Origin: Labrenzia sp. PHM005 | GTDB taxonomy: Bacteria; Pseudomonadota; Alphaproteobacteria; Rhizobiales; Stappiaceae | DNA: 64,000 nucleotides | Reading direction: 5' to 3' | NCBI RefSeq assembly: GCF_006517275.1 | Contig: NZ_CP041191.1 | Coordinates: 3,715,001 to 3,779,000 of the forward strand | Shown: positions 17,302 through 26,086 of the stretch, piece by piece | How positions within the stretch are numbered: the first letter of the stretch is position 1 | Layout of the letters: every line of letters begins with the position of its first letter | Program-made: the position numbers and the translations under genes | Notes under the pieces: generated by a model | Databases searched by the model: none | What the model was told of the DNA's origin: nothing | Seen by the model: only the letters and a program-made list of their open reading frames with translations

Positions 17302-18795
17302 ATGACGTCTCAACAAGACCTCATCGCCGAATACGAAAAGACCGGCACACTCTCTGCTTTGCCATTGGGCCACTTCATTGACGGCGCGTTCACGCAGCCG
17401 TCACACAATCGCACCATGGAAAGCTTCGATCCGGGCAAGGGGGCAGCGTTTGCCCGCTTTACCGCCGGAACGGCTGAGGATGTCGATGCGGCTGTGGCTT
17501 CATCGCGCAAGGCGTTTGAAACTGTCTGGCGCGACATGGCACCGGTGGAACGCTCCCGCATTCTTTTGAAAACGTCGGAACTGATCCTCGAAAACTTGGA
17601 TCTGCTTGCGGTGGTCGAAACACTCGATTGCGGCAAACCGCTGCAAGAATCCATCGGCGATGTTCGTGGTGCAGCACGCACGTTCGAATACTATGCCGGT
17701 GCCTGTGACAAGTTGCAGGGCGACAGTTTCCCGCTCGCGGGCGATTACATTGGCTATTCAATTCATGAACCGGTCGGGGTGACTGCGCACATCATTCCGT
17801 GGAACTTCCCGATTTCAACAGCCGCCCGCGGCTTTGCACCAGCTCTGGCGGCTGGATGTACCGTTGTGGCAAAACCGGCCGAACAGACCCCGTTCACCGC
17901 GCTGCTTTTGGCCAAGATCTTGTCGGACGCCGGCTTGCCGGATGGGGTTTGCAATGTGGTCACCGGAACAGGCATGGAAACCGGTGCGCCTTTGACCCAA
18001 AACACAGGTGTTGATCACATCACCTTCACCGGCTCTGTCCAGACTGGCAAGGCAGTGATGAAGGCGGCTGCCGATGACATCACCCGCGTTGTGCTGGAAC
18101 TTGGCGGCAAATCGCCGGTGGTTGTTTTGGCTGATTGCAACAAGGAACAGGCGCTCAACGGCATTATGGGCGCCATCTTTGAAAACGCCGGTCAGATCTG
18201 TTCGGCCGGCTCGCGCCTTGTGATCGAAAAATCGATCCATGAGGAGTTCGTTGCCGAACTGGTCAAGCGCACCAAAGCGCTGAAAATCGGTCATGGGCTC
18301 AGCCAGCCTGAACTTGGTCCGGTCAATTCTGCCGAACATCTGTCCAAGATTGCTGGTTTCATCGATCGGGCGAAAGAGCGCGGCGCAACCGTTGCAGTCG
18401 GTGGCGCCATCACCAACGATCCGGAAACAGGCGCTGGCTGGTTCTTTGAACCGACCATCGTAGACGCTGTTCCGGCCAAGGACGAGCTTGCCCAGGAAGA
18501 GATCTTCGGTCCGGTGCTGACCGTACAGGTTGCCGACGACGCCGATCACGCGCTGGAATTGGCCAACGACTGCCAATACGGCCTGGTCGCCGGCATCTAC
18601 ACATCTAACTTTGCCAAGGCGCATCAGCTTGCACGCAAGATCGATGCAGGCCAGATCTACATCAACGAGTATTTCGCCGGTGGCATTGAAGTGCCGTTTG
18701 GCGGTAACAAGAAATCCGGTTTCGGCCGGGAAAAGGGCATCGAAGGTCTGAAGAGCTACTGCAAGACCAAGAGCATTGCGGCAAAAATCGGCTAG
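17302..18795 (+). CDS. NAD(P)-dependent aldehyde dehydrogenase (betaine-aldehyde-dehydrogenase-like)
   Basis: 497 aa from ATG 17302, with GGAGG 9 nt upstream inside the end of the previous gene. Family motifs are complete: IIPWNFPIS, the cofactor loop FTGSVQTGKAVM, the catalytic Glu in LELGGKSP, the nucleophile Cys in NAGQICSAGSR, and EEIFGPVL. It oxidises an aldehyde to an acid. Candidate aldehydes come from the GMC or DAO flavoenzymes of the divergent operon (betaine aldehyde, aminobutyraldehyde or similar). A hairpin with a T-run ends the unit near 19047. Confidence 0.9.
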   Translation: MTSQQDLIAEYEKTGTLSALPLGHFIDGAFTQPSHNRTMESFDPGKGAAFARFTAGTAEDVDAAVASSRKAFETVWRDMAPVERSRILLKTSELILENLDLLAVVETLDCGKPLQESIGDVRGAARTFEYYAGACDKLQGDSFPLAGDYIGYSIHEPVGVTAHIIPWNFPISTAARGFAPALAAGCTVVAKPAEQTPFTALLLAKILSDAGLPDGVCNVVTGTGMETGAPLTQNTGVDHITFTGSVQTGKAVMKAAADDITRVVLELGGKSPVVVLADCNKEQALNGIMGAIFENAGQICSAGSRLVIEKSIHEEFVAELVKRTKALKIGHGLSQPELGPVNSAEHLSKIAGFIDRAKERGATVAVGGAITNDPETGAGWFFEPTIVDAVPAKDELAQEEIFGPVLTVQVADDADHALELANDCQYGLVAGIYTSNFAKAHQLARKIDAGQIYINEYFAGGIEVPFGGNKKSGFGREKGIEGLKSYCKTKSIAAKIG

Positions 18796-19050
18796 GAGGT
18801 CCAATCAACCAGGCGATGGGCGCGGCAGATACTCTCGATCACATCCCACCTAGAAAGAGATGAGCTGCTGCGGCCTATAAAACGGGACGGTGAAAGCCAG
18901 CCCAATTATGTTTTGAGGCAGTGCGCATGAGGCCCTCGGATTGAGGGGCGGCGGACGTGCTGTCTAGCCTGGTAAACGGGATCCCTCGGCAGATTTATTC
19001 CGCGAAAGGCCAGTTTTCCGTTCCCCGGAGCTGGCCTTTTCTTTTTTCGA
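18796..19050 (+). other. 255-nt untranslated region, possible structured RNA
   Basis: No ORF with a ribosome site is seen. The stretch holds several short GC-rich inverted repeats, for example GCCCTC/GAGGGGC at 18932-18949 with loop GGATT, and ends in a terminator hairpin. Such a long structured 3' region could yield a 3'-UTR-derived small RNA. I could not match it to any known RNA family by eye. Confidence 0.3.
19005..19047 (+). terminator. intrinsic terminator after aldehyde dehydrogenase
   Basis: Stem AAAGGCCAG (19005-19013) pairs with CTGGCCTTT (19031-19039) over a 17-nt loop, followed by TCTTTTTT. It lies between convergent genes; read on the minus strand the T-run is short, so it acts mainly on the plus strand. 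Confidence 0.7.
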
Positions 19051-19920
19051 TTATCGATCCTTTGCTACAAGAAGCAACTCGTTGGTCACCAGCGTCGGGC
19101 AACCACCTGGCTGGGCATTGCCCTCAAACTGGTCTTTGTTCAGATCGATGGTGCGCAGAGGCAGATGCAGATGGCCATCTGCGTTCAGGCCAGCCCCGTT
19201 TTGAAGGAGAATTTCGGAGATCAATCCGGTCATGGGTGGGCCGTCAGTAAAGGCCGCTCCGGCGAGACTGCCAAGGCCATGAACGGAATAGGCGGAACCT
19301 GGTAACGCGGCTCCAAGTTCCTCAATACTGGAATGAAGGTCGGTAAAAGGCGCCAAAGTGGTGATCAGCGCATTGCAGGCCTTGCCATCTATCTCTTCGG
19401 GACCGGATTTGACGCGGAACAGAGTGAATTCTGTTTCCGGGTCAAGGGCTGCTTCAAAACGCGCACCGGTGATGCCATGCCCAGAGACTTGAGCATCTTG
19501 TGCAAGTAAAAGGGTTTCGGGCAACAAATGCGCAAGATGCGCGTCTCCGTTTTCCTGCCAATAGGCATGAATATGGGCAAACCAGCAGCCGTCCCGCCAG
19601 CCGATGATCGCGACGGCCTCGTCAAGCCTTGCGCCCTTGGAGGTATGGGTATCGCTGTACCAGGCCGCATGGCGGTCATCGATCGCCCGGTCCGGCATGA
19701 CATAGTCGAAGGGCGCCAGATGGAGGCCGGAAAGATCCAAGACGGCAGAACCATATCCTGCGTTGGTTGCCCAGTGTCCCAAAGCGTTGAGCAGTGGTTC
19801 GTTGCCAGTCAGCTGAAAGGAAACCGGTGCAGCATGGCACAAGGCATGCGGCAACCGGTTTTCCGCCTTCGGCCCTGGATGCCGAACGTCTTTTAGGGCG
19901 CGTGGTGCCGGGCGTCTCAT
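19051..19920 (-). CDS. DUF296/PPC-domain-like protein
   Basis: 289 aa, no signal peptide. The middle region has the pattern of the DUF296 (PPC/PCC) fold: a His-rich strand FAHIHAYWQENGDAHLAHLLPE (about residues 112-133) followed by VSGHGITGARFEA and a strand ending ETEFTLFRV. The C-terminal half looks like a degenerate second copy (HGLGSLAGAAF). The bacterial family has no settled function. It overlaps the acyl-CoA ligase stop by 4 nt, so the two probably act together. Family assignment is by motif only. Confidence 0.6.
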   Translation of the reverse strand: MRRPAPRALKDVRHPGPKAENRLPHALCHAAPVSFQLTGNEPLLNALGHWATNAGYGSAVLDLSGLHLAPFDYVMPDRAIDDRHAAWYSDTHTSKGARLDEAVAIIGWRDGCWFAHIHAYWQENGDAHLAHLLPETLLLAQDAQVSGHGITGARFEAALDPETEFTLFRVKSGPEEIDGKACNALITTLAPFTDLHSSIEELGAALPGSAYSVHGLGSLAGAAFTDGPPMTGLISEILLQNGAGLNADGHLHLPLRTIDLNKDQFEGNAQPGGCPTLVTNELLLVAKDR

Positions 19921-21497
19921 AACAGACCTTTTTCAGTAAGATACTCACGCACCAGCTTCTTGGTGATCTTGCCATAGGCGCTGGTCGGCATTTCCTCAAT
20001 AAAGAGATAGCGTGCCGGCATCTTGTAACGGGTTATTTTATCTTTCAGGAAATCAGAAAGCACCGCGCTGTCCGGCTGGTTGCCAGGTTCCGCCACACAG
20101 ACAGCTAGGCCGACTTCGCCCCATTGCGGATCAGGAATGCCGAGAATGGCAACTTCTGAAATGGCGGGATGGGTCAGAAGGATCTCTTCGACTTCCTTTG
20201 GATAAACGTTGGAGCCGCCAGAGATATACATGTCTGAGGCCCGACCTGTGAGATAGAGATAGCGGGCCTCATCCATGTGGCCGATGTCGCCAGTGCGGAA
20301 CCATCCATTTCTAAATGACTTTTGGTTGGCGCCGTCATCATCCAGATAACCGGAACAGACGGCAGATCCGACGACACAGACTTCTCCGGTTTCCAGCGGA
20401 CCTAGGACCTTGCCCGTATCATCTTGAATGGAAATCTCGATCCCGGTGCGTTCCACGCCGCAGGTGCCAGTCCGTGTATGGGGCCCGTCCTCCATAGAGT
20501 GCTCACTGGGCCTTAGGACCGTGATGTTTCCGGTCACCTCGCCAAGGCCATAATACTGCACCAGCACCGGGCCGAGTTTTTCCAAAGCCTGTTTTTGATC
20601 TTCCCTATACATGGGGGCGCCCGCATAGATCAGATGCCGCAGGCTGGAGTGATCAAACTCATCAACGGCTGGATCCTCCACCAGCCGTTTTACGATCGTC
20701 GGCACGGTGAACATGTTCGAGATCTTGTGCTCTTCGATCAAGCGGAAGGCATCGGACGGTTTGAATCCGCCTTGCGGCATCAGGATATGGGCAGCGCCAC
20801 AAGAAAGCTGTGCGATCAGTTGTAGACCGGCCCCATGGGAGAGAGGGGCAATCACTAGAGAGGCATCTGTCTCGGAAGTTCCGGGCAGAAGGTCGGCCAT
20901 GTAGTTGACTGTGACAAAGCCGATCTGGCCATGGGTGAGCACCACCGCTTTCGGACGGCCAGTTGAGCCAGAGGTGAAGAAATACCAGCAGGGATCATTG
21001 TGATCGACGTTCGCATTGCCAATGGACGTGCCTGCATGTTTGGCAATCAAGGTCTCATACGACTGCCCGAATGCGCTTTCCCCGATGGTGATAACACCGG
21101 CTATATCCGGGCAAGCCGTTTTCACCGCGTCCGCTTGAGCCGCATAGTCAGCATCACACAGGAAAAGATTGGCCTTGGACTTCTCCGCCGCATAAGCGGT
21201 TTCACCCGGAGCCTGGCGGAAATTGCAAGGAACCCAAATGGCGCCAAGCCGGAAAGCGGCCAGCATGATCTCCACCATCTGATTGGAGTTTTGCGCTTGA
21301 ACCAGAATGCGGTCGCCCTTGGTAATCCCCAAGTCGGTTGTAAGGGCAGCACACAGAGCTGAAACGCGTTGATCAAGGTCCTGCCAGCTCCAGGTTCTAT
21401 TCCCCCAGACAAGCGCCGGACGTTCCGGCCAGCGGCGGGCATTGCGCGTTAGAAAATGCGCGAGGTTTTGCACACGATTGGAACAGCGCTCGATCAT
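19917..21497 (-). CDS. AMP-forming acyl-CoA synthetase/ligase
   Basis: 526 aa from ATG 21497, supported by GGGAGG 11 nt upstream; the in-frame start at 21533 is less likely. P-loop FFTSGSTGRPKAVVLTH, the RTGDIGHMDE hinge region, and the C-terminal catalytic lysine in SAYGKITKKL are all present. It activates a carboxylic acid to acyl-AMP and then acyl-CoA. The acid cannot be told from sequence. It is first in a two-gene unit with the DUF296-like gene, overlapping by 4 nt. Confidence 0.88.
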   Translation of the reverse strand: MIERCSNRVQNLAHFLTRNARRWPERPALVWGNRTWSWQDLDQRVSALCAALTTDLGITKGDRILVQAQNSNQMVEIMLAAFRLGAIWVPCNFRQAPGETAYAAEKSKANLFLCDADYAAQADAVKTACPDIAGVITIGESAFGQSYETLIAKHAGTSIGNANVDHNDPCWYFFTSGSTGRPKAVVLTHGQIGFVTVNYMADLLPGTSETDASLVIAPLSHGAGLQLIAQLSCGAAHILMPQGGFKPSDAFRLIEEHKISNMFTVPTIVKRLVEDPAVDEFDHSSLRHLIYAGAPMYREDQKQALEKLGPVLVQYYGLGEVTGNITVLRPSEHSMEDGPHTRTGTCGVERTGIEISIQDDTGKVLGPLETGEVCVVGSAVCSGYLDDDGANQKSFRNGWFRTGDIGHMDEARYLYLTGRASDMYISGGSNVYPKEVEEILLTHPAISEVAILGIPDPQWGEVGLAVCVAEPGNQPDSAVLSDFLKDKITRYKMPARYLFIEEMPTSAYGKITKKLVREYLTEKGLL

Positions 21498-21656
21498 ACG
21501 GTTTGAAACCTCCCAGATTATCCGTGCAGCCAAGGTAGGGGGTACTTGCGTGATTTGACAAGCAATATGAATGGCCTAAGCGGCATTTCAATTCGCTAGA
21601 AAATCAGGCAAGGTTGCCAGTTCAAATAGGAACGCATGTGAGTGCAGGAAAGATTG

Positions 21657-22463
21657 ATGACACTTTCGCCAGATTTCGATTGGGACGATGCCTACGCCAA
21701 TGGCGCATATATTGAGAACGCCGACAGTTATCCCGCGCGCTGGGCTGATGAAGCGCTGAATTTCCGGTCTAGCTGGATCAAAAAAGATCTGGACATCATT
21801 TATGGCGACGGCGACCGGCAACGCCTGGATCTGTTTCACCCGGATGGCTCCAGCAAAGGCCTGGCGGTTTTTGTACACGGCGGCTATTGGCGCCGGTTTG
21901 ACAAGTCCTATTGGTCTCATCTGGCTGCCGGTGCGCTGGGCAACGGCTGGTCCGTCTGCATGCCGAGTTATGACTTGGCGCCGACGGTTCAGATTTCGGA
22001 GATCACATCTCAGATCGGTGCAGCGCTCAACAAGGCCGCACAACGCGTCGAGGGGCCGGTCCGCCTCTCTGGGCATTCTGCGGGCGGTCATCTGGTTACG
22101 CGGATGGTTTGCAAGGATACACCGCTCAAGCCGGACGTTATAAGCCGGATCGAAAAGGTCGTTTCGATCAGCGGCCTGCATGACTTGCGGCCGTTGATGA
22201 AGACCGCGATGAACGATGATTTTCTGCTCAATGAAGAAGGCGCGGAAAAGGAAAGCGCAGCGCTGCTTGCGCCGGCTACCTCGTGTCCGGTGACCGCTTG
22301 GGTCGGGGGAAGTGAACGGCCGGAGTTTATCCGCCAATCCCAGCTGTTGGCCGATGCCTGGGAGACGGCAACTTTTCATGAAGATCCGGGCAAGCACCAT
22401 TTTGATGTAATTGAGGGTCTGGCCGATCCGTCAAGCCAGCTGACGTCGGAACTTTTGGGCTAA
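21657..22463 (+). CDS. alpha/beta hydrolase (kynurenine-formamidase/esterase-like)
   Basis: 268 aa from ATG 21657 with GCAGGAAAG upstream; an in-frame GTG at 21642 is rejected. The oxyanion motif HGGYWRRF and nucleophile elbow GHSAGGHL are those of the HGG esterase group that includes bacterial kynurenine formamidases. The catalytic His is likely in HHFDVIEGL near the C-terminus. Cytoplasmic, no signal peptide. Stand-alone gene, ending 3 nt from the convergent PilZ gene. Substrate uncertain. Confidence 0.8.
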   Translation: MTLSPDFDWDDAYANGAYIENADSYPARWADEALNFRSSWIKKDLDIIYGDGDRQRLDLFHPDGSSKGLAVFVHGGYWRRFDKSYWSHLAAGALGNGWSVCMPSYDLAPTVQISEITSQIGAALNKAAQRVEGPVRLSGHSAGGHLVTRMVCKDTPLKPDVISRIEKVVSISGLHDLRPLMKTAMNDDFLLNEEGAEKESAALLAPATSCPVTAWVGGSERPEFIRQSQLLADAWETATFHEDPGKHHFDVIEGLADPSSQLTSELLG

Positions 22464-22466
22464 GCC

Positions 22467-22835
22467 TCAGTCCTCAAGTGCATAGAAGCGCTGGGCAAGC
22501 CGACGTACACCGGTGTTTTCATAAAGTGCGATGCTGGCGGGCGGCACCAGATAGGCCACACCGGCTTCCAAGCCGTCCCGCCAGCACAGCCGGACCTCCG
22601 AAATGGTTCGTTCCGTGACATCGAAGACGTAGAATTCCTTGGGCAGCGGCAGGTCTTCGTTGAGTATGAGCCGCAAGCCGCCCTGGGAAATGTCCCGGGT
22701 GGTGCAATCGCAAATGTAATCGTTGGTCAGGTTGGCGAGTTTCGCCGGCCGTAATCGCGTGCGCCAGCGCGGGAAAAAACGTTTTTGAACGGCACTCATG
22801 GCCGTTTGCCTGTTGAGGCCTAAACCTTTGAACAT
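22467..22835 (-). CDS. PilZ domain protein (c-di-GMP receptor)
   Basis: 122 aa from ATG 22835 with GAGG 7 nt upstream; the TTG at 22847 is less likely. It carries both PilZ ligand motifs: an RxxxR-type basic run RWRTRLR near residue 23 and DISQGG (D/N-x-S-x-x-G) near residue 48. It is a stand-alone PilZ domain. It lies about 0.8 kb from flgB and divergently oriented, so it may tie c-di-GMP to motility; that is inference. It follows the glycine-zipper gene with an 8-nt gap. Confidence 0.85.
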   Translation of the reverse strand: MFKGLGLNRQTAMSAVQKRFFPRWRTRLRPAKLANLTNDYICDCTTRDISQGGLRLILNEDLPLPKEFYVFDVTERTISEVRLCWRDGLEAGVAYLVPPASIALYENTGVRRLAQRFYALED

Positions 22836-22843
22836 TTTGAACC

Positions 22844-23413
22844 TCAACGACGCGGTGCCGCCGGTGGCGGGGAAGGTAGTGATGGGGGAGGTGGCGGTGC
22901 GAGCTGCGGCCGCGGATCGAGAGCAGGTGGTGGAGCCTGCTGTTTGATCAGCGGCCGCCCCCGGTACGTCGGATCGCCAAGAGTTGTTGGGTGATGGGTG
23001 ACGCTGGACTGCTCATTGACGCACATCCGGTAAGCAAGGTCATAAAGACTTCGCCAGCCGGCCGGATAATTGCCTAAGTTGTCCAGAACCGCGAGGGCCC
23101 CGCCGATTTTCGCGCCGCGTTCCGCACCGCTGGGTCCGGCCCAGATGCCGCCGACAACAGCGCCGCGGGATCCGCGGTCATAGATCTCCAGATCCGTCCC
23201 GCCGGGATTGACATGGGCGTCCGCATAAGCACGCGCATAGGCATGACAATTGTAAGGCTGAGCCAGAACGCCTGGGATCGGGGCGATGCAAACGGCTGCA
23301 ATCGCACCAAGAGTCCACAGCTTGGCCGTTGCAATTTGGTAGGCAGGCGCCGCCTGGCTTTTTAGTGGCTCTTCGATCAACGCGCCGTCCTTGAGACGCC
23401 ATCGCTGGGTCAT
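22844..23413 (-). CDS. exported glycine-zipper protein, Pro-rich tail
   Basis: 189 aa, family not recognised. A hydrophobic stretch at about residues 32-51 (LWTLGAIAAVCIAPIPGVLA) ends in a signal-peptidase-like site or acts as an anchor. A Cys/Tyr-rich segment YNCHAYARAYADAHVNPGG and a glycine zipper GAVVGGIWAGPSGAERGAKIGG follow. The last about 40 residues are almost all Pro/Ala/Gln. It is divergent from flgB and upstream of the PilZ gene in the same unit. Probably an envelope protein. Confidence 0.7.
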   Translation of the reverse strand: MTQRWRLKDGALIEEPLKSQAAPAYQIATAKLWTLGAIAAVCIAPIPGVLAQPYNCHAYARAYADAHVNPGGTDLEIYDRGSRGAVVGGIWAGPSGAERGAKIGGALAVLDNLGNYPAGWRSLYDLAYRMCVNEQSSVTHHPTTLGDPTYRGRPLIKQQAPPPALDPRPQLAPPPPPSLPSPPPAAPRR

Positions 23414-23533
23414 TGCGGTCTCCGCTCGACAGGATTGGGCCGGCGGCTAATTGCCGGCAATCGGAAAGTTATCAGCGTCATCCATGCCTTACGGAGATTG
23501 CGCGAGCCTTACGGTGCCGCTGGTTAGCGGAAC

Positions 23534-23549
23534 AGCCTCAGACAAGCTT
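23534..23549 (+). promoter_or_regulatory. conserved flagellar box upstream of flgB
   Basis: AGCCTCAGACAAGCTT, one of six copies of AGCYTCRCRCAAGYTY found before flagellar blocks; two mismatched positions here. It ends 43 nt before the flgB start. Likely part of a promoter or activator site. Confidence 0.55.
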
Positions 23550-23592
23550 GGGATTTTAGAACTGCTTCGATCCCGGCTGAATGGAGGTTTTT

Positions 23593-23973
23593 ATGGAACC
23601 GGTGTTCCTGAACAAACTGGTCTCGCAGAACAATGAATGGCTGTCTGTTCGTCAGGCAGCAATTGCAGAAAACATCGCCAATGCGAACACCCCAGGTTTT
23701 GGCACCAAGGATGTCGAGCCGTTTACGTCTGTGATCAGCAAAAGCCAGCTGGCAATGACCGCAACGCACGGTAGTCACCTCGGTCAGACCATGGAAGCGG
23801 CGCGAGCCTCGGATGTCGAAAAGGCCGATAGCTGGTCCGTGAGCCACTCCGGCAACTCTGTCAGCCTTGAGCAAGAGCTGATGAAAGCCGGTGAGGTCGC
23901 GCGCGATCACTCGCTGAACGCGTCCATCGCCAAGTCGTTCCACAAAATGTACCTCGCAGCCGTCAAACCCTAA
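23593..23973 (+). CDS. flgB: flagellar proximal rod protein FlgB
   Basis: 126 aa from ATG 23593; GGAGG stands 5 nt before it. The N-terminal rod motif AIAENIANANTPGF (residues about 25-38) and the C-terminal amphipathic helix are those of rod proteins. It builds the proximal rod with FlgC and FliE across the periplasm. First gene of the flgB-flgC-fliE-flgG-flgA-flgI block, under a copy of the flagellar box. Confidence 0.93.
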   Translation: MEPVFLNKLVSQNNEWLSVRQAAIAENIANANTPGFGTKDVEPFTSVISKSQLAMTATHGSHLGQTMEAARASDVEKADSWSVSHSGNSVSLEQELMKAGEVARDHSLNASIAKSFHKMYLAAVKP

Positions 23974-23992
23974 GCCCAGGTGATTTCAATCC

Positions 23993-24409
23993 ATGTCCGA
24001 TCCTCTTTCCGCCACATTAGAAATTGCCGCTTCCGGTTTGAAAGCCCAGTCCGACCGTATGCGGATCGTGTCTGAAAACCTGGCCAACGCCCGGTCGACC
24101 GGCGAAGCCTCTGGTGACGATCCCTACCGCCGCAAGACGATCACGTTTGAAAGCGAATTCAACCGGGCAAGCCAAGCCAATCTCGTGTCTGTGAAAGGGA
24201 TCGGCACGGACAAGGCGCCGTTCACCGTTGAATACGATCCCGGACATCCGGCAGCGGACATCGATGGCTACGTGAAAATGCCAAACGTCAACACGCTGAT
24301 GGAGCTCGCGGATATGCGCGAAACCAACCGATCCTATGAAGCCAATTTGAAAGTCATGACCCAGGCCCGCGAAATGGTCATGCGCCACATCGACCTGTTG
24401 AGGACCTGA
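23993..24409 (+). CDS. flgC: flagellar proximal rod protein FlgC
   Basis: 138 aa, normal length. It has the rod-protein N-terminus [20 protein letters not shown] and the C-terminal helix [20 protein letters not shown]. Forms the proximal rod with FlgB. Starts 19 nt after flgB and is followed by fliE after 2 nt. Confidence 0.95.
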   Translation: MSDPLSATLEIAASGLKAQSDRMRIVSENLANARSTGEASGDDPYRRKTITFESEFNRASQANLVSVKGIGTDKAPFTVEYDPGHPAADIDGYVKMPNVNTLMELADMRETNRSYEANLKVMTQAREMVMRHIDLLRT

Positions 24410-24411
24410 TC

Positions 24412-24750
24412 ATGATCAACGAAATCTCTGCCCTGACATCGGCATCGTCGACGGATGGGATTTTGAATTCAACGTCAACCACGCGCTACATGTCCGGTCC
24501 CCCGGATCTTGGCGGAGCCGAACAGGTTTCCGGCCTGTCTTTTTCCGATGCGATTGCAGAAGTGTCGCAAACGGCAATCGACAAGGTCAAACAGGGCGAA
24601 GCTGCAGCGATTGCCGGTGTGGATGGCCAAGCCTCCGTTCAGCAAGTTGTTGAAGCCGTCATGCAGGCTGAATCCACCCTGCAAACCGCCATTGCCATTC
24701 GCGACAAGGTCGTCAGCGCTTATCAGGAAGTAAGCCGCATGACGATTTGA
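24412..24750 (+). CDS. fliE: MS-ring/rod junction protein FliE
   Basis: 112 aa. The C-terminal half, QASVQQVVEAVMQAESTLQT to IRDKVVSAYQEVSRMTI, is the FliE helix that joins the MS ring to the rod. Lies between flgC and flgG, as in other Rhizobiales. Confidence 0.93.
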   Translation: MINEISALTSASSTDGILNSTSTTRYMSGPPDLGGAEQVSGLSFSDAIAEVSQTAIDKVKQGEAAAIAGVDGQASVQQVVEAVMQAESTLQTAIAIRDKVVSAYQEVSRMTI

Positions 24751-24813
24751 TCCGCCTCGAAATTATCGAGCGCGATTAAATCGCTTTATCAGCGACTTTA
24801 GGAGACTAGAATT

Positions 24814-25602
24814 ATGAAAGCCCTTGCTATCGCGGCGACCGGAATGAGTGCTCAGCAACTCAATGTGGAAGTGGTTGCCAACAACATCGCCAACATGAAC
24901 ACCACTTCGTTCAAACGGGCGCAAGCCGAGTTTTCAGACCTGCTCTATCAGGCAGAACGCTTGCAGGGTGTGCCAAACCGCGGCGGCGAAGATCCAGTGC
25001 CGGAAGGCGCGCAGCTGGGTCTTGGTGTGCGCACGGCAGGTATCCGCAAACTGCATGTGCAAGGTCCAATGAACAACACCGGCAACCAGTTAGACGTGGC
25101 ACTGGATGGCCGGGGCTGGTTTGAGGTCACCGGACCGGATGACGAGACGCTTTACACGCGTGCGGGTTCCTTCAACAAGAATGCAGACGGCCGCCTGGTC
25201 ACCATCGATGGCTACACTGTCGAACCGGCGATCATTGTTCCCAATGACACGATTGAAGTTGTGATCAACGAAAGCGGTCAGGTCTATGCCAAGATCGATG
25301 GCGAGTTGAACCCGCGCGAACTCGGCCAGCTGACCCTTGCCAACTTCGCCAATGACGTCGGTCTCGACCCGGTTGGCGGCAATCTCTTCCGCGAAACGCC
25401 TGCGTCGGGCGCACCGGTTGCCGGCGTTCCTGGAGACCCAGGATTTGGTGTGATCCGTCAGGGCTATCTGGAGACATCGAACGTCGACCCGGTGAAGGAA
25501 ATCACCGCGCTCATCTCCGCCCAGCGGGGATATGAGATGAATTCCAAGGTCATGAAAGCGGCCGATGAAATGGCCAACACCGTTACCAACGGCATCCGAT
25601 AA
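24814..25602 (+). CDS. flgG: flagellar distal rod protein FlgG
   Basis: 262 aa, family length. N-terminal motif [20 protein letters not shown], central [20 protein letters not shown] and C-terminal [20 protein letters not shown] are diagnostic for FlgG. AGGAG precedes ATG 24814. Forms the distal rod that passes through the P and L rings. A small palindrome GCGATTAAATCGC sits in the 63-nt gap upstream. Confidence 0.95.
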   Translation: MKALAIAATGMSAQQLNVEVVANNIANMNTTSFKRAQAEFSDLLYQAERLQGVPNRGGEDPVPEGAQLGLGVRTAGIRKLHVQGPMNNTGNQLDVALDGRGWFEVTGPDDETLYTRAGSFNKNADGRLVTIDGYTVEPAIIVPNDTIEVVINESGQVYAKIDGELNPRELGQLTLANFANDVGLDPVGGNLFRETPASGAPVAGVPGDPGFGVIRQGYLETSNVDPVKEITALISAQRGYEMNSKVMKAADEMANTVTNGIR

Positions 25603-25624
25603 CCAGGCACCGGGGGCGAAGCTC

Positions 25625-26083
25625 ATGACCAAAGTCCTTAGAACCCTGACAGTGCTGTTTGCTGTGCTTAGTTTGACGCAGGTGGTCCAGGCGGCAGGCA
25701 TTCAATTGCCGGTCCCGCGCCAGACGATCCCGCCGGGAACGGAAGTCGGACACCAGGATTTGATTGAACGCAAGTTCCCGAGCCGCACAGCTCAGCAATT
25801 TGCCGTGGCAGCGCATCGCAGCCAGGTCGTGGGGCTGGTTGCCCGGCGAACCTTGCTGCCCGGCCAACCAATCCCGGTCAGTGCGGTCGAAAAACCGCTT
25901 CTGGTTAAGCGCGGTGAACCCGCCCGGCTGGTGTTTCACGAGCAGGGTTTGATGATCATCATGCAGGTGGAAGCGCTTCAAAACGGCGGTGCCGGCAGTT
26001 TTGTCCGTGTCCGCAACGTCGACAGCGGTCTGGTGGTGTCCGGCACGGTCCAGCAAGACGGTTCGATCCGCGTGGAGAATTGA
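25625..26083 (+). CDS. flgA: P-ring assembly chaperone FlgA
   Basis: 152 aa from ATG 25625, with a GGGGGCG ribosome site. A signal peptide ends at about residue 24 (VLSLTQVVQA). The mature part is the SAF-type domain of FlgA (PVPRQTIPPGTEVGHQDL, ARRTLLPGQPIPVSAV). It is shorter than the enteric protein, as usual in Rhizobiales. It helps FlgI polymerise in the periplasm; flgI follows after 3 nt. Confidence 0.9.
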   Translation: MTKVLRTLTVLFAVLSLTQVVQAAGIQLPVPRQTIPPGTEVGHQDLIERKFPSRTAQQFAVAAHRSQVVGLVARRTLLPGQPIPVSAVEKPLLVKRGEPARLVFHEQGLMIIMQVEALQNGGAGSFVRVRNVDSGLVVSGTVQQDGSIRVEN

Positions 26084-26086
26084 TAG

